A stretch of DNA of 64,000 nucleotides from Erysipelothrix sp. HDW6A (GCF_011400295.1 NZ_CP049859.1:1054001-1118000); one strand, 5' to 3'. Positions 1 to 10,511 are shown, counted from the first letter of the stretch. Notes: generated by a model from the letters alone, not told the origin. Program-made: numbers and translations.

Positions 1-684
1 GAGTACGATACACAAAACATGACAAGAGGTGTTTATGCGATCACTGAGATACAGGTGATCTTGAGTGATCCATTTAGTATATTGAGTCGCGAAATGAGCT
101 ATCCTGTTGATATTGAACTTGTAATTTATCCAGAAAAAAGGATGTTTGAAGCCGAATCACTTCACCAAAACCTTATGTATTATTTCTTAGGAGATCATCA
201 GTTTGCACCCAACGAGACCTTTAATTTAAACCATATTCGTGATTATGTTCCTGGTGATTTACCAAATCGTATTGATTGGAAATTATCTTCAAAGAAACAG
301 AACTTACAATATCGTGTCTATGATTTAGAAATGCCATTTCCACCTCGATTGGTATTATTGGCGCAAGAACATGAAACTTTTGAATATTTACTTTCGGTCT
401 TTTATACTTTTGAAACTGAATTTAATCAGAACAATGCATTTGATACAAAGATAGTAGCCTCTGACATCTATGAATTGCCTTCAGCACGTACAATGGCGAA
501 ACTTAAGTCTGTGGCATCACTTCACTATGATTTTGAGGAGAGTGATGTGATCATGAGTCCGATTTCTGACGTACGTGGTGAGACAAAGAATAGCACTGTC
601 TCAACTATTGATAATCACTTAGTAATCAAACATAAAGATCGTGTCGATGTCTTGCATAATTGGGAAGATGAGGTGGTACAATGA
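1..684 (+). CDS. DUF58 domain protein, C-terminal part (5' end outside window)
   Basis: The frame is open from base 1, so the start lies upstream; an internal ATG at 19 is not a credible start. The visible 227 residues carry the DUF58 signature, a PGD-x-PNRIDWK stretch about a third of the way in, corresponding to the family's PGD-x-x-R-x-I-x-W block in a von Willebrand A-like fold. DUF58 proteins are usually encoded between a MoxR AAA+ ATPase and a membrane transglutaminase. The next gene is exactly such a transglutaminase and starts 4 bases before this stop, so the two are translationally coupled. A MoxR gene is expected just outside the window. The cellular role is poorly defined; envelope-related is inference. 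Confidence 0.85.
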   Translation, partial: EYDTQNMTRGVYAITEIQVILSDPFSILSREMSYPVDIELVIYPEKRMFEAESLHQNLMYYFLGDHQFAPNETFNLNHIRDYVPGDLPNRIDWKLSSKKQNLQYRVYDLEMPFPPRLVLLAQEHETFEYLLSVFYTFETEFNQNNAFDTKIVASDIYELPSARTMAKLKSVASLHYDFEESDVIMSPISDVRGETKNSTVSTIDNHLVIKHKDRVDVLHNWEDEVVQ

Positions 685-2849
685 TTAAAAGATTTATAAA
701 ATTCTTAATCATTAGTCTCATGTTTTTGAGTGTTACAAACCCATTTATTCACTCAACAACCTATCCTTCTTCAACAAATTTTGTTTTTGCGATAGTGCTT
801 ATTGTAGCGATTGCAAGTTTTATCGATAATCTTATTCTAAGTGTTGTTGTGCAAATCTTTATTTACCTCTATCTAATTCAAACATACTCAAATCCAGACC
901 AATTATCGCTTCAACTTTGGTTTGAAAGTTATAAAGAATTTCTTATCACCACTGTTCAAGCAATCTTCTCAAACAGTACAAGTTATATTCATCAAGATCT
1001 TGGATTTACCCTTCTTGGTTTTGTGGTTATACCGTTTGTGAATATTACCGTACGTAAGAAAAATGGCTGGAAGTTGTCGGCATTCGCTATTTTTAGTTTC
1101 TTTATTTTACTCGCAACGTTTAATAAAGATATGATTCTCCAACCGATGGTTCAATTACTCTTAGGAGCACTCCTTATAGGCTTATGGAATACTTATGAGG
1201 ATACAATTCAAATCTACTGGAAGACCGTTAGTGTTGGTGTTTTATGCCTGCTCTTAATTTCTGTGAGCACCTTGAATTATCGTAGTTTCTACCAACCTAT
1301 TTACTTAAAACTTGTTACATCGACCTATGGCTTACGTAGTAATTTAAGTTCTAAAGGTTTCTATGAAACATTCAATCCTAGAAAAGCATTTGGTATCGCT
1401 GGTCGTTCGGGTTTTAGTACCGACGATTCTACACTAGGAGGACCTTTATACCTTAACTATGACCAGGTATTCACTGTTGAACAAACTGTTCCTACATATT
1501 GGAGACTTGATAACCGTTATACATACAATGGAAAAGGGTGGACAAACTCTTTACCTGGGATGACAGAACTTCTTAGTTCTGTTCCGGACATCAAAGACCA
1601 CAATGCCAAATACAGTCCAAACAAGACAAACTATACGATTCTTAGTTCTTCTGAGAGTATAAATTACTTACCAATTCCATTTGGTTCCTCATCAGTGTCA
1701 GGAATTTCTTACCCAGTAGATGTAAATTCATCGCGATTAATTTCTATGGGTAGAGATGGTATTGAAACAATTGTATTTTATGATAGAGAAGAGGATCTCT
1801 TAAAAGGAGTTGAGTATCAGACGTATCCAACGATCACGGATGCAGAGGAACTTCGTAAGGTTACCAATAAGAATACCATATTTCGTGATAACCGAGTTTT
1901 TGACACTACGAAAATAAGTGGAAAACTCCGTATCTTGGCAGATGAATTAACACGTGATGAAACTAACATGTATGATAAAGTTAAACGTATAGAGAAGTAT
2001 CTTAAAGAAGAAGCGGGATTAAGTTATGAGCTTATGAATGTTCCGTATACTCCAGATAATCAAGATTATGTTGAACACTTCTTATTTGAATCAAAACTAG
2101 GCTACTGTGAACAATTTTCGAGTGCTATGGTTCTTATGTTACGATCCCTAGAAATCCCATCACGTTGGGCGAAAGGGTATTCGAGTGGTTCGAGACTGAG
2201 TGCAAATGTTCAAGAAATCACCAATGCTGATGCACATACATGGCCTGAGGTATATTTTGAAGGCTATGGTTGGGTTCCTTTTGAACCAACACCATCATTC
2301 TCAATTGCTGAAATACAATCTGAAACACATCAAACATCAAATACAGAGACTCCTAATCAAGAGACGCCACAAACAACTCCGAATGAAAGTGATGCTCAAA
2401 ACGAACTACCAAAACCAACAATTCCACAACTTCAGAAAGAAGAAGAGGAAGCAAGTCGTCGTATGAACTGGTTTGTATACTTTGGGGTTTTGCTTGTGTT
2501 AGTACTTGCGATATTGAGAAACACACTATACCGCTATATCCTCACATTTGTGATAAAGACAGGCTTACTTGGAGACTCTTATATGAAGAACTTCAATTTA
2601 ATGATGCGTATTCTTACTTCAATTATTCCAAAGGAAAAGAGTGAAACATTATCTGAGTATATCAACTCTCACTACTTACTGAGAAGCGATGAAATGAAAC
2701 ACCTTGTCGATAAGTATCAAAGGGTAATATACGGTGAGGATGAGGGTCTTACAATGGAACAAATAGATAAAGAAAACATGCTTAAAGTACTATCGACAAT
2801 ACCATGGCGTAATAAGTCTTTAAGTAATGAAATGTCTGTGGTAGAATAG
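681..2849 (+). CDS. Membrane transglutaminase-like protein (DUF3488/TgpA type)
   Basis: 722 residues. The first ~210 residues form several hydrophobic helices. An extracytoplasmic region follows with a transglutaminase-like core, then a Pro/Thr/Gln-rich linker (~550-590) and one more helix (~597-617) with a cytoplasmic tail. The core shows the nucleophile in LGYCEQFSSAM (Cys476) and the His in NADAHTWPEV (His519), followed by GYGWVPFEPTPS, the usual third block. This is the standard architecture of the TgpA/DUF3488 family, normally paired with a DUF58 protein. The start ATG overlaps the upstream stop (ATGA type). The substrate is unknown; a peptidase or crosslinking role in the envelope is inferred from the fold. 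Confidence 0.85.
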   Translation: MIKRFIKFLIISLMFLSVTNPFIHSTTYPSSTNFVFAIVLIVAIASFIDNLILSVVVQIFIYLYLIQTYSNPDQLSLQLWFESYKEFLITTVQAIFSNSTSYIHQDLGFTLLGFVVIPFVNITVRKKNGWKLSAFAIFSFFILLATFNKDMILQPMVQLLLGALLIGLWNTYEDTIQIYWKTVSVGVLCLLLISVSTLNYRSFYQPIYLKLVTSTYGLRSNLSSKGFYETFNPRKAFGIAGRSGFSTDDSTLGGPLYLNYDQVFTVEQTVPTYWRLDNRYTYNGKGWTNSLPGMTELLSSVPDIKDHNAKYSPNKTNYTILSSSESINYLPIPFGSSSVSGISYPVDVNSSRLISMGRDGIETIVFYDREEDLLKGVEYQTYPTITDAEELRKVTNKNTIFRDNRVFDTTKISGKLRILADELTRDETNMYDKVKRIEKYLKEEAGLSYELMNVPYTPDNQDYVEHFLFESKLGYCEQFSSAMVLMLRSLEIPSRWAKGYSSGSRLSANVQEITNADAHTWPEVYFEGYGWVPFEPTPSFSIAEIQSETHQTSNTETPNQETPQTTPNESDAQNELPKPTIPQLQKEEEEASRRMNWFVYFGVLLVLVLAILRNTLYRYILTFVIKTGLLGDSYMKNFNLMMRILTSIIPKEKSETLSEYINSHYLLRSDEMKHLVDKYQRVIYGEDEGLTMEQIDKENMLKVLSTIPWRNKSLSNEMSVVE

Positions 2850-2896
2850 ATATGCGAAGCTTTAAGAATTATTAAGTGTTCTTTACTAAATTGCTT

Positions 2897-2924
2897 GCTT
2901 TTTAGTGTGAATATGTTAAAATAT
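2897..2924 (+). promoter_or_regulatory. Candidate promoter for rplS
   Basis: TTGCTT at 2897-2902 and TAAAAT at 2919-2924 with a 16-base spacer. It lies in the gap between the transglutaminase gene and rplS, and upstream of the leader hairpin. Sequence match only. Confidence 0.45.
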
Positions 2925-2929
2925 TAAAG

Positions 2930-2976
2930 CTTATGGCACTTTGGTTCCGCTGGTAAGGAGATCATGAACCAATTTA
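2930..2976 (+). ncRNA. Candidate L19 (rplS) autoregulatory leader
   Basis: TTGGTTC at 2941-2947 can pair with GAACCAA at 2966-2972, giving a seven-base stem just ahead of the rplS ribosome-binding site. A structured L19 leader is known upstream of rplS in Bacillus relatives, and position and sequence style agree with it. That it is bound by L19 here is inference. Confidence 0.5.
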
Positions 2977-2997
2977 ATATAGATAAGGAGAATCGAT

Positions 2998-3345
2998 ATG
3001 GGATTAAATTTAGTAAATGAAATTACAAAATCTCAAATGCGTGATGATATTCCTGCATTCCGTTCAGGAACAACAGTTCGCGTTAATGTGCGTATCCAAG
3101 AAGGTGGAAAAACACGTATCCAAGCTTTCGAAGGCGTTGTAATCAAACGTACAGGAAGTGGCATTGCTGAAATGTTTACGGTTCGTAAAATTTCTTCAGG
3201 TGTTGGTGTTGAACGTACATTCCCTGTACACTCACCAATCATTGAAAGTGTTACAGTATTACGTCGCGGTAAAGTACGTCGTAGCAAACTCTACTACCTA
3301 CGTGATCGCTCAGGTAAATCAGCACGTATTAAAGAAATTCGTTAA
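2998..3345 (+). CDS. rplS: 50S ribosomal protein L19
   Basis: 115 residues, the normal length for L19, found at the 30S-50S interface of the large subunit. The sequence carries the family core: a [20 protein letters not shown] block near residues 22-40, then [12 protein letters not shown] and a basic C-terminus with [16 protein letters not shown] strong AAGGAG precedes the ATG at 2998. The gene is followed by its own hairpin terminator and then lepB-rbgA-rnhB, the order common in Bacillota. Confidence 0.97.
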   Translation: MGLNLVNEITKSQMRDDIPAFRSGTTVRVNVRIQEGGKTRIQAFEGVVIKRTGSGIAEMFTVRKISSGVGVERTFPVHSPIIESVTVLRRGKVRRSKLYYLRDRSGKSARIKEIR

Positions 3346-3350
3346 TTTGA

Positions 3351-3372
3351 GCCGTATAAATACGGCTTTTTT
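3351..3372 (+). terminator. Rho-independent terminator after rplS
   Basis: GCCGTA (3351-3356) pairs with TACGGC (3361-3366) over a TAAA loop and is followed by six T residues. Confidence 0.85.
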
Positions 3373-3398
3373 CTTATCGTGAAATCGAGGTGTATGAG

Positions 3399-3968
3399 AT
3401 GTACAATAAAAAAGACGACAAGTTTTTAATAGTTTTAAAAGATTTCATAAAGAGCTTAGCGATAAGTCTCGTGGTGGTTATTGTAATTACCCAATTCTTT
3501 GTACGTCCTGTACGAGTTGATGGCTTATCCATGTATCCAACACTCAACAATCAAGAGATTGGTTTTTCTAATATCTTTAAAGCTCGTACTGCGAAAGTAG
3601 AGCGTTTTGATATTGTAGTTGTATATATGGAAGGGCTCGATAAGAACATTGTAAAACGTGTTATTGGAATGCCAGGAGATACAGTGCTTTTCCGTGATGA
3701 TATTCTATATATTAATGGTGAAGCAGTTGATGAACCTTATTTAGATAATGACTACGTTAAGCAATGGAAGAGTGAAAACAACGGACGTCATTTCACCTCA
3801 GATTATGGTCCAACGACTGTACCAGAGGGTGAATACTTTGTAGTGGGAGATAATCGCCAAAACTCTACCGATTCAAGACGTCATGGTTCAATGAACGGTA
3901 AAAATATAAAAAGTATGGATGTTTACGTATTATATCCATTTAATGTGATTAGAAGGGTGTCGAATTAG
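3399..3968 (+). CDS. lepB: Type I signal peptidase
   Basis: 189 residues from the ATG at 3399. The GTG at 3390 is in frame, but the GAGG Shine-Dalgarno ends there, so the ATG is preferred. One N-terminal membrane helix spans ~14-35. The catalytic Ser44 lies in DGLSMYPTL and the general-base Lys86 in NIVKRVIGMPGD. Box E-like GDNRQNSTDSR is near the end. It cleaves signal peptides of exported proteins outside the membrane. The next gene, rbgA, begins one base after this stop, and both follow rplS as in other low-GC Gram-positives. Confidence 0.95.
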   Translation: MYNKKDDKFLIVLKDFIKSLAISLVVVIVITQFFVRPVRVDGLSMYPTLNNQEIGFSNIFKARTAKVERFDIVVVYMEGLDKNIVKRVIGMPGDTVLFRDDILYINGEAVDEPYLDNDYVKQWKSENNGRHFTSDYGPTTVPEGEYFVVGDNRQNSTDSRRHGSMNGKNIKSMDVYVLYPFNVIRRVSN

Positions 3969-3969
3969 T

Positions 3970-4803
3970 ATGGCACAAGTGCATTGGTTCCCAGGACATA
4001 TGGCGAAAGCCTTAAGACTGATTGAGGAACAAATAAAGATTGTTGATTTTGTTATTGAGTGTCGCGATGCCCGTGCACCTTTTTCAACACGTAATCCTGC
4101 TTTATCCTATTACATTGGAGAAAAACGTCGTTTGATTGTACTGACTAAAAAAGACTTAGCTGATCCAAAAGAAACAGAAAAATGGGTAAGCGAGTTAGAG
4201 TCTGAAGGCCATGTTGTATTAGTGGTTGATGTTATTCATGATGCGATTAAGAAGTTAATGATTGAAAAAACAGATATTGTATTAAAAGACAAACGTGAAC
4301 GTGACAAGCGTCGTGGTATTCGTCCGCGTCCAGCACGAGCACTGATTGTTGGAGTACCAAACGTAGGTAAATCAAGTATTATTAATAAAATTGCTTCGCG
4401 TAAAGCAGCTGGTGTAGAAAATAGACCGGGTGTCACGCAAGCCTTGAAATTAATTAAAGTAACTGATGAATTAGAACTTGTAGATACACCAGGAGTTCTT
4501 TGGCCAAAGTTTGAGACTGAAGAAATGGGACTACATTGTGCTCTTATTGGTTCTGTTAAAGAAACCGGATATTCTTTAGAATACGTTACAGATTATGCTC
4601 GGGACCTTTTAGTTGGTGAACGACCAGAAACACTCAAAGATTTTTATGCGATTCAAACCTGTGATAATCTTTATGAAGCAATTGGCCTACAACGTGGAAT
4701 ATTACTCGAAGGTGGTCATGTTGATGTTGAGAAAGTGCGTCAAACTTTCTTAAAAGATATTCAAAATGGTCGTTTAGGACGGATTACATGGGATCACTTG
4801 TAA
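3970..4803 (+). CDS. rbgA: Ribosome biogenesis GTPase RbgA (YlqF)
   Basis: 277 residues. This is a circularly permuted GTPase, shown by motif order: G4 TKKD (residues 59-62) comes first, then G1 GVPNVGKS (128-135) and G3 DTPG (172-175). The family acts in late 50S subunit maturation in the cytoplasm. The N-terminal VHWFPGHMAKA block is diagnostic of YlqF/RbgA. The stop overlaps the start of rnhB by 16 bases, as seen in many Bacillota. Confidence 0.96.
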   Translation: MAQVHWFPGHMAKALRLIEEQIKIVDFVIECRDARAPFSTRNPALSYYIGEKRRLIVLTKKDLADPKETEKWVSELESEGHVVLVVDVIHDAIKKLMIEKTDIVLKDKRERDKRRGIRPRPARALIVGVPNVGKSSIINKIASRKAAGVENRPGVTQALKLIKVTDELELVDTPGVLWPKFETEEMGLHCALIGSVKETGYSLEYVTDYARDLLVGERPETLKDFYAIQTCDNLYEAIGLQRGILLEGGHVDVEKVRQTFLKDIQNGRLGRITWDHL

Positions 4804-5402
4804 AAGAGTTTGAAGAAAAATATTGGTCATTAGATAAAGTGGTTGTTGGAGTTGATGAAGCCGGACGTGGTCCAATGGCAGGACCGTGTGTAGTATGCGG
4901 AGTCATTTTACCAAAGTATTACGTTAATGATGACATCAACGATTCCAAAGCGCTTAGTCTAAAGAAACGTAACGAGTTAAGACATCTTATTGAGGAAGTT
5001 GCTGTTTGGTACAGTTATAAGATTGTTGATGTTGAGACCATTGATCGCGATAATATCTACAAAGCAACTCAGGATGCTATGCAAGATATTGTGAATAGTG
5101 CTCCTGCAGATGTTGCACTTACCGATGCGATGCCTTTACCTTCTTCATTGATTGAGTACGAATCAATAGTAAAAGGAGATGCTCGATCACAATCCATCGC
5201 GGCTGCTAGTATTCTAGCCAAGACTCTGCGTGATGAATTGATGATAGAGCTTGACGCAGTGTATCCAGAATATGGATTCGCAAAGCATAAAGGATATGGA
5301 ACGAAAGCACATAAGGAAGCCATACTTAAATATGGTAGAACTAAAGCTCACCGTAAATCATTTAAATTTAAAGATGAGGAACAAATATCATTGGATATTT
5401 AG
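4788..5402 (+). CDS. rnhB: Ribonuclease HII
   Basis: 204 residues. Removes RNA from RNA/DNA hybrids, including single ribonucleotides in DNA. The GVDEAGRGPMAGP block places the first two acidic catalytic residues at Asp23 and Glu24. The LTDAMPLP and SIAAASILAKTLRD blocks hold the further conserved acidic and helix residues, and YGFAKHKGYGTKAH is the typical C-terminal signature. The ATG at 4788 sits inside the end of rbgA, giving translational coupling. Length is slightly short for the family (~210-255). Confidence 0.95.
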   Translation: MGSLVKEFEEKYWSLDKVVVGVDEAGRGPMAGPCVVCGVILPKYYVNDDINDSKALSLKKRNELRHLIEEVAVWYSYKIVDVETIDRDNIYKATQDAMQDIVNSAPADVALTDAMPLPSSLIEYESIVKGDARSQSIAAASILAKTLRDELMIELDAVYPEYGFAKHKGYGTKAHKEAILKYGRTKAHRKSFKFKDEEQISLDI

Positions 5403-5445
5403 GGCTTATCTTTTTTTTCGCTGATTTAATAATGGTGGTGATAGT

Positions 5446-6174
5446 ATGAGAACTTATTACAAAAATGTTGCAATTCATTACGCAGGGGATTATGCTAAAA
5501 TGCGTGAGCATATAAATAAGAAGGCAGATGTCGCCGATTATGCTTACAGTGGTAAATACATTTCATATGGAGATAAGCAATACCCACACGTGTTCTATCA
5601 ATTGGAAGAACCTCCTTATGTGATATTTTACGAAGGCAAGATTGAACTACTAGCTGGTCCTGTGATAGCTGTTGTGGGGAATCGTAAACCAAGTTCATAC
5701 AGTCTAGAAATAACGCAAAAACTTGTAGAAATAATTAAAGCACGTTATAGTATTATTTCAGGACTTGCTTATGGTATTGATGTTTGTGCCCATCTAGAGG
5801 CTATTAATTCTGCTACAATTGCAGTTATTGCTTGTGGCTTAGATTGTTATTATCCAAAAGAACATGAAAACATTCAGAAGTATCTTATGAAACATCATTT
5901 AGTAATAAGTGAGTATCCTTTTGGCGTTAAACCACAACGTCACCACTTTCCATTTCGGAATCGCTTGATTGCTTGTTTGGGGGAGAAGGTGTATGTTATG
6001 AGTGCTACAGAACGCAGTGGTACAATGTGTACTGTGAATGAAGCGTTACGATTAAATCGCGAAGTTATTTGTCTTCCACACCCAATTAATGATATAACTG
6101 GGTATGGATGCAATTTGTTAATTGAACAAGGCGCGTCGTTGTTGACAAATTTACAAGATTTAGACAATATATAA
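5446..6174 (+). CDS. dprA: DNA processing protein DprA (Smf)
   Basis: 242 residues, shorter than typical DprA (~280-360) because the N-terminal SAM domain is reduced and there is no C-terminal winged helix. The Rossmann-like core is intact: VVGNRKPSSYS, SGLAYGIDVCAH, the YPKEH block, ISEYPFG with HHFPFRNRLIA, and ERSGTMCTVNEAL. DprA loads RecA on incoming single-stranded DNA in natural transformation and is also kept in many non-competent species. Its position before topA is conserved in Bacillota. Confidence 0.93.
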   Translation: MRTYYKNVAIHYAGDYAKMREHINKKADVADYAYSGKYISYGDKQYPHVFYQLEEPPYVIFYEGKIELLAGPVIAVVGNRKPSSYSLEITQKLVEIIKARYSIISGLAYGIDVCAHLEAINSATIAVIACGLDCYYPKEHENIQKYLMKHHLVISEYPFGVKPQRHHFPFRNRLIACLGEKVYVMSATERSGTMCTVNEALRLNREVICLPHPINDITGYGCNLLIEQGASLLTNLQDLDNI

Positions 6175-6191
6175 ATTAAGGAGTGAAACAC

Positions 6192-8228
6192 ATGAAAAAA
6201 TTAGTCATTGTTGAGTCTCCTTCAAAATCAAAAACAATTGAGAAATATCTTGGTGAAGATTTTGAAGTAGTCTCCTCGAAAGGACATATACGAGACCTTG
6301 CTACTCGTGGTAAGGATGGTTTAGGGGTAGATTTTGAAAACGAGTTTGCACCTACCTATAAAATTAGTAAAGATAAAAAAGATGTTGTTAAAGAATTAAA
6401 ACAAAAAGCTAAAAAAGCAGATGAAGTTTATCTTGCAACTGACCCTGACCGTGAAGGGGAAGCAATTTCATGGCATCTTGCTGATGAATTGGATCTCGAT
6501 ATTGATAAGGATAACCGAGTTGTTTTCAACGAAATCACAAAAGATGCTGTTTTAAATGCATTCAACAGTCCACGTAAAATTGATATGGACTTGGTAAAGT
6601 CACAAGAAACACGTCGTATCTTAGATAGAATTATTGGATTTAAACTATCCAAGCTTCTTCAATCGAAGATTAAGAGTAAAAGTGCAGGTCGTGTTCAATC
6701 TGTTGCTTTAAAATTAATTGTAGATCGTGAACGAGAAATTGATGCGTTTATTCCAGAAGAATACTGGAGTGTTAAAGCGAATTTCTATAACGATGGTAAT
6801 GTTATTGAAACTCAAGCAGAAAAGTTTAAAGGTAAAAAGCTAGAAATGAAGAATGAAGAAGAAGCTCAAACAGTATATGATGCTGTACAAGGCGACTTCA
6901 TTATCACAAAGCTTGATAAAAAAGCTCGTAAGAAAGATTCAAAACTACCTTTCATTACATCGACGCTACAACAAGAAGCGTCAACACGTTTAGGATTCGC
7001 AGCTAAGAAAACAATGCGAGTAGCGCAAAAACTTTATGAAGGTATTGAAATGGGTAAAGAGGCGGAAGGTCTTATTACTTATATGCGTACCGACTCGACA
7101 CGTTTAAGTGATGTCTTTGTTGCTGATACTAAGAAATACATTACAGATACTTATGGTAAAGAATACCTAGGTAAGTATCGTCCAGGTAAAGTTACTGATA
7201 ATACTCAAGATGCTCACGAGGCTATTCGTCCAACAAGTATTGAGAGAACTCCAGATTCAATTAAGAAATACTTAACACCTGATGAATATAAACTGTATCG
7301 ATTCATTTACTTTAGAGCCCTTGCTTCACTAATGAGTGCTGCTAAGTATGATGCAGTAAGTGTTAGCTTTACTCAAAATGATTATGACTTCAATGGTAGT
7401 GGTTCAACACTTATCTTTGATGGTTACTTAAAAGTTTATGATTATGAAAAGAATGCTGATAAGATTCTTGGAGAACTTGAACTTAATAAAGCGTATAAAG
7501 CTGTTAATGTTGAAAAGAACCAACACTTTACACAACCACCAGCACGCTATACAGAAGCACGTTTAATTAAAGACTTAGAAGAATTAGGTATTGGTCGTCC
7601 AAGTACATACTCAATGATTCTTGATACAATTGTGTATCGTGCTTATGCAACATTTGGAGCGGTATCGGAAACATCCCGTACCAAAGTATTCAAACCAACA
7701 GATCAAGGAATTCTTACCAACGATCGTTTACAAGATCATTTCTCAAGCATCATTAACGTTAACTATACTGCTAATATGGAAGATGAACTTGATAGAATTG
7801 CTTCTGGAGACGAAAATAATGTGGAAGCATTACAACGCTTCGTTGATAAGTTCTATCCATTATTAGAAGAAGCAAATGAAAAGATGGAAGTTGTTGAAGT
7901 TGAGAAAGTAGGAGAGATTTGTCCAGAAGATGGTGGCGAACTTGTGTATCGTTACGGTCGCTTTGGTAAATTTATTGCCTGTTCTAACTTCCCAGAATGC
8001 CGATATAATCGCGCATTAGATACAGAGAAACGTCCAGAACCTGAGAAGACAGGTGAAAAATGTCCAGAATGTGGTAACGACTTAGTGAAACGTAAGAGTC
8101 GTTATGGAACATGGTTTGTAGGATGCTCAGCATTCCCTAAATGCCGTTACATTCAACCTAATGAAAATTCAAAGAAGAAAAAGAAAGAAACGAAGGAAGA
8201 AGAAAGTGAAGAAACAAGCGCAAGTTAG
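6192..8228 (+). CDS. topA: DNA topoisomerase I
   Basis: 678 residues. Relaxes negative supercoils via a 5'-phosphotyrosine link. The Toprim domain starts at [17 protein letters not shown] and includes the metal-binding DPDREGE (residues 84-90). The catalytic Tyr297 is in [10 protein letters not shown]. Two C-terminal Cys4 zinc ribbons (CPEDGG...CSNFPEC and CPECGN...CSAFPKC) are followed by a Lys/Glu-rich tail. The ATG at 6192 is chosen over the in-frame GTG at 6183 because AAGGAG at 6178-6183 gives 8-base spacing to it. Confidence 0.97.
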   Translation: MKKLVIVESPSKSKTIEKYLGEDFEVVSSKGHIRDLATRGKDGLGVDFENEFAPTYKISKDKKDVVKELKQKAKKADEVYLATDPDREGEAISWHLADELDLDIDKDNRVVFNEITKDAVLNAFNSPRKIDMDLVKSQETRRILDRIIGFKLSKLLQSKIKSKSAGRVQSVALKLIVDREREIDAFIPEEYWSVKANFYNDGNVIETQAEKFKGKKLEMKNEEEAQTVYDAVQGDFIITKLDKKARKKDSKLPFITSTLQQEASTRLGFAAKKTMRVAQKLYEGIEMGKEAEGLITYMRTDSTRLSDVFVADTKKYITDTYGKEYLGKYRPGKVTDNTQDAHEAIRPTSIERTPDSIKKYLTPDEYKLYRFIYFRALASLMSAAKYDAVSVSFTQNDYDFNGSGSTLIFDGYLKVYDYEKNADKILGELELNKAYKAVNVEKNQHFTQPPARYTEARLIKDLEELGIGRPSTYSMILDTIVYRAYATFGAVSETSRTKVFKPTDQGILTNDRLQDHFSSIINVNYTANMEDELDRIASGDENNVEALQRFVDKFYPLLEEANEKMEVVEVEKVGEICPEDGGELVYRYGRFGKFIACSNFPECRYNRALDTEKRPEPEKTGEKCPECGNDLVKRKSRYGTWFVGCSAFPKCRYIQPNENSKKKKKETKEEESEETSAS

Positions 8229-9501
8229 AGTAATAGGTGCTGGTTTAGCTGGTAGTGAGGCTGCTTACCAACTGGCAAAACGTGGTTACCAAGTAGAATT
8301 AGTGGAAATGCGCCCTGTAAAAATGACTCCTGCACATGTCAGTGAGAATTTTGCAGAGCTTGTTTGTTCTAACTCTTTTCGATCCGATGCCATTACCAAT
8401 GCCGTCGGTCTATTAAAAGAAGAAATGCGTCTTCTTGATAGTTTAATACTACAAGAAGGTGACTTAAATCGATTACCAGCAGGAAGTGCACTAGCAGTAG
8501 ATCGCGTGGCATTTAGCCAAGCAGTCACTGCTAAACTTCAAAGCATGGATTCTATTACTATTATAAATAAAGAAATTGAAACATTAGAAGATGATTTACC
8601 TACAATTATAGCTACAGGTCCTCTAACTTCAGATGCGTTTTCATCGTATCTTGGTGAGTTCTTAGGTCAATCTGAGTTGTATTTCTATGATGCGATTGCA
8701 CCTATTGTATCTGTAGAAGGAATTAACTTTGATATTGCGTATCGTAAGTCACGCTACGACAAAGGTGATGGGCAAGACTATATTAACTGTCCAATGACCA
8801 AGGATGAGTTTACTGCCTTTTATCAAGCAATTGTTGCTGCGGAAGAAGCACCAATGCGAGAATTCGAAGATGTTAAAGTTTTTGAAGGCTGTATGCCTGT
8901 TGAAGAAATGGCACGTCGTGGTGTAAAAACCATGTTATTTGGACCATTAAAGCCAGTAGGTTTAGAGAAACCTGATGGCAGTCGTCCTTATGCAGTAGTT
9001 CAATTACGCCAAGATAATGCTGCAGGTTCACTGTATAATCTTGTAGGTTTTCAAACGCGCCTTAAATGGGGTGACCAAAAACGAATTATTCAAATGATTC
9101 CTGGTTTAGAGAATGTTGAAATTGTTCGTTATGGTGTCATGCACCGAAATACATTTTTGAAGTCACCTTTAGTAATAAACAAACATTTCCAAAGCAAACA
9201 ACGTCCATCATTATTTTTTGCTGGACAGATAAGTGGTGTCGAAGGGTATGTTGAGTCTGCTGCAAGTGGATTATATGCAGCATTGAATATGATTCAATAT
9301 CTTGAGAATAAACCATTGCTTGATTTATCAGCAGAAACAGTAATGGGATCTATGGCAAATTACATTGCTACAGCTAATCCTGCACACTTCCAACCGATGA
9401 ACGCTAATTTTGGTCTAGTTATGAACCGAGACAAAGATCGTGAATTAATGGCAAATCGCAGTTTGGAACACATTAAAAATCTTCTTGAATCAATATCTTG
9501 A
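8206..9501 (+). CDS. trmFO: Methylenetetrahydrofolate--tRNA-(uracil-54) methyltransferase TrmFO
   Basis: 431 residues from a GTG at 8206. An in-frame ATG at 8161 would add only a poly-Lys/Arg stretch read out of the topA tail; AAGGA at 8193-8197 supports the GTG, and the family length (~435) fits. The FAD-binding dinucleotide motif GAGLAG is at residues 11-16, followed by VELVEMRP and [14 protein letters not shown], signatures of TrmFO (Gid). It makes ribothymidine at U54 of tRNA using folate carbon. It overlaps topA by 23 bases and xerC by 17. Confidence 0.95.
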   Translation: MKKQAQVRVIGAGLAGSEAAYQLAKRGYQVELVEMRPVKMTPAHVSENFAELVCSNSFRSDAITNAVGLLKEEMRLLDSLILQEGDLNRLPAGSALAVDRVAFSQAVTAKLQSMDSITIINKEIETLEDDLPTIIATGPLTSDAFSSYLGEFLGQSELYFYDAIAPIVSVEGINFDIAYRKSRYDKGDGQDYINCPMTKDEFTAFYQAIVAAEEAPMREFEDVKVFEGCMPVEEMARRGVKTMLFGPLKPVGLEKPDGSRPYAVVQLRQDNAAGSLYNLVGFQTRLKWGDQKRIIQMIPGLENVEIVRYGVMHRNTFLKSPLVINKHFQSKQRPSLFFAGQISGVEGYVESAASGLYAALNMIQYLENKPLLDLSAETVMGSMANYIATANPAHFQPMNANFGLVMNRDKDRELMANRSLEHIKNLLESIS

Positions 9502-10366
9502 TGAATTTTTGAGACATATTGCGACTACAAGTACAGCTTCAGAACATACTGAAGATGCTTACCGTCGTGATGTGTCTCAATTTTTAGATACCATCGGTTC
9601 ACAGAACATCTTGTCACTGAAACAAGAGGACGCTTATAATTATTTGAATGTTTTATATGAGAATGGACTCAGTGGGGCATCAGTAGCTCGAAAGATATCC
9701 TCACTAAGATCTTTTATGAAGTTCATGCAGATGAATTATGGGGCGGCTACTAATCCATTTGTAAGTATTAAAATAAAACGTCAGTCAAGAAAACTTCCAA
9801 AATTTTTAATGTACGAAGAAATTGAAAAAATAATACTAAGTTGCGATACAGATGACCTAGGTATCAGAGATGCATTAATGATTGAACTGATGTATGCCTG
9901 TGGTCTACGTGTTAGTGAATTAGTTGCATTGCGATTGTCAGATATCAATTTTGAAGAACGCTCCCTTACAATCATTGGGAAAGGGAATAAGCAACGGTAT
10001 CTTTTCTTCTATGAAAGCTTGCTTCCAAAATTTGAGCGATACCTAAAAGATACTCGTCCCAACTTTATTAAAGAAGAAACAGATATTGTTTTCTTAAATA
10101 GTAGGGGTAAGGCTTTAACGCCTCGTGGTGTACAATTCATTTTCGAGAAGATAGGTAAAAAAGCAGAACTTAGAATGAAACTCCATCCTCACATGCTGCG
10201 TCATAGCTTTGCTACCCACTTGCTTGATAACGGTGCCAGTTTGCGTGTTGTTCAGATGCTCTTGGGGCATGAGTCGCTAAGTACTACTCAGGTATATACA
10301 CATGTTTCGCTGCAACGTTTGAAAGAATCGTATGATTATGCCATTGAAAAGATACCACTCACATAG
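9485..10366 (+). CDS. xerC: Tyrosine recombinase XerC/CodV type
   Basis: 293 residues from a TTG start inside the end of trmFO; the nearby ATG at 9501 is out of frame. An N-terminal SAM-like core-binding domain (~1-85) precedes the catalytic domain. Catalytic residues visible: Arg142 in GLRVSEL, His236-x-x-Arg239 in PHMLRHSF, His262 in LLGHES and nucleophile Tyr271 in VYTHVS. XerC acts with XerD at dif to resolve chromosome dimers. Position after topA-trmFO matches codV in Bacillus, but hslV, hslU and codY do not follow here. The XerC versus XerD call rests on this context. Confidence 0.88.
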   Translation: MNQYLDEFLRHIATTSTASEHTEDAYRRDVSQFLDTIGSQNILSLKQEDAYNYLNVLYENGLSGASVARKISSLRSFMKFMQMNYGAATNPFVSIKIKRQSRKLPKFLMYEEIEKIILSCDTDDLGIRDALMIELMYACGLRVSELVALRLSDINFEERSLTIIGKGNKQRYLFFYESLLPKFERYLKDTRPNFIKEETDIVFLNSRGKALTPRGVQFIFEKIGKKAELRMKLHPHMLRHSFATHLLDNGASLRVVQMLLGHESLSTTQVYTHVSLQRLKESYDYAIEKIPLT

Positions 10367-10405
10367 AGTTCAAGAATCGGTCATATTCTTGTCACATTAA
10401 AAGTA

Positions 10406-10411
10406 TAGAAT
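10406..10411 (+). promoter_or_regulatory. -10 box of small RNA 1
   Basis: TAGAAT, six bases before the presumed 5' end GTAAGAT at 10418. No good TTGACA-like -35 is visible at 17-base spacing, so an activator or another sigma factor may be needed. Confidence 0.5.
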
Positions 10412-10417
10412 AACAAT

Positions 10418-10511
10418 GTAAGATAAATAATACATCTTACAAGTCGTTATATTTTAACGATCTTCTTCATTATTTTCCCTATTGTAAAAAGCCATCATTC
10501 GATGGTTTTTT
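10418..10511 (+). ncRNA. Candidate small RNA 1 of a tandem family
   Basis: About 94 nt. A 5' hairpin is formed by GTAAGAT (10418-10424) and ATCTTAC (10434-10440). A second hairpin is TCGTTA/TAACGA (10444-10449, 10455-10460). Unpaired pyrimidine motifs follow: TCTTCTTC at 10461-10468 and TTTTCCC at 10473-10479. A terminator closes it: GCCATC (10491-10496) with GATGGT (10501-10506) and a T-run. No reading frame of note is present. Layout and motifs recur in the next two units. Family unknown to me; the RNA-gene interpretation is inferred from the repeated architecture. Confidence 0.7.
10491..10511 (+). terminator. Terminator of small RNA 1
   Basis: Stem GCCATC/GATGGT with an ATTC loop followed by a T-run. 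It follows no protein gene directly, xerC ending 125 bases upstream. Confidence 0.75.

Noticed and set aside
2200..2466. 88-codon frame inside the transglutaminase gene
   Set aside because: Another frame of a repeat-like Thr/Gln/Pro linker; Lys/Gln-rich product without features.
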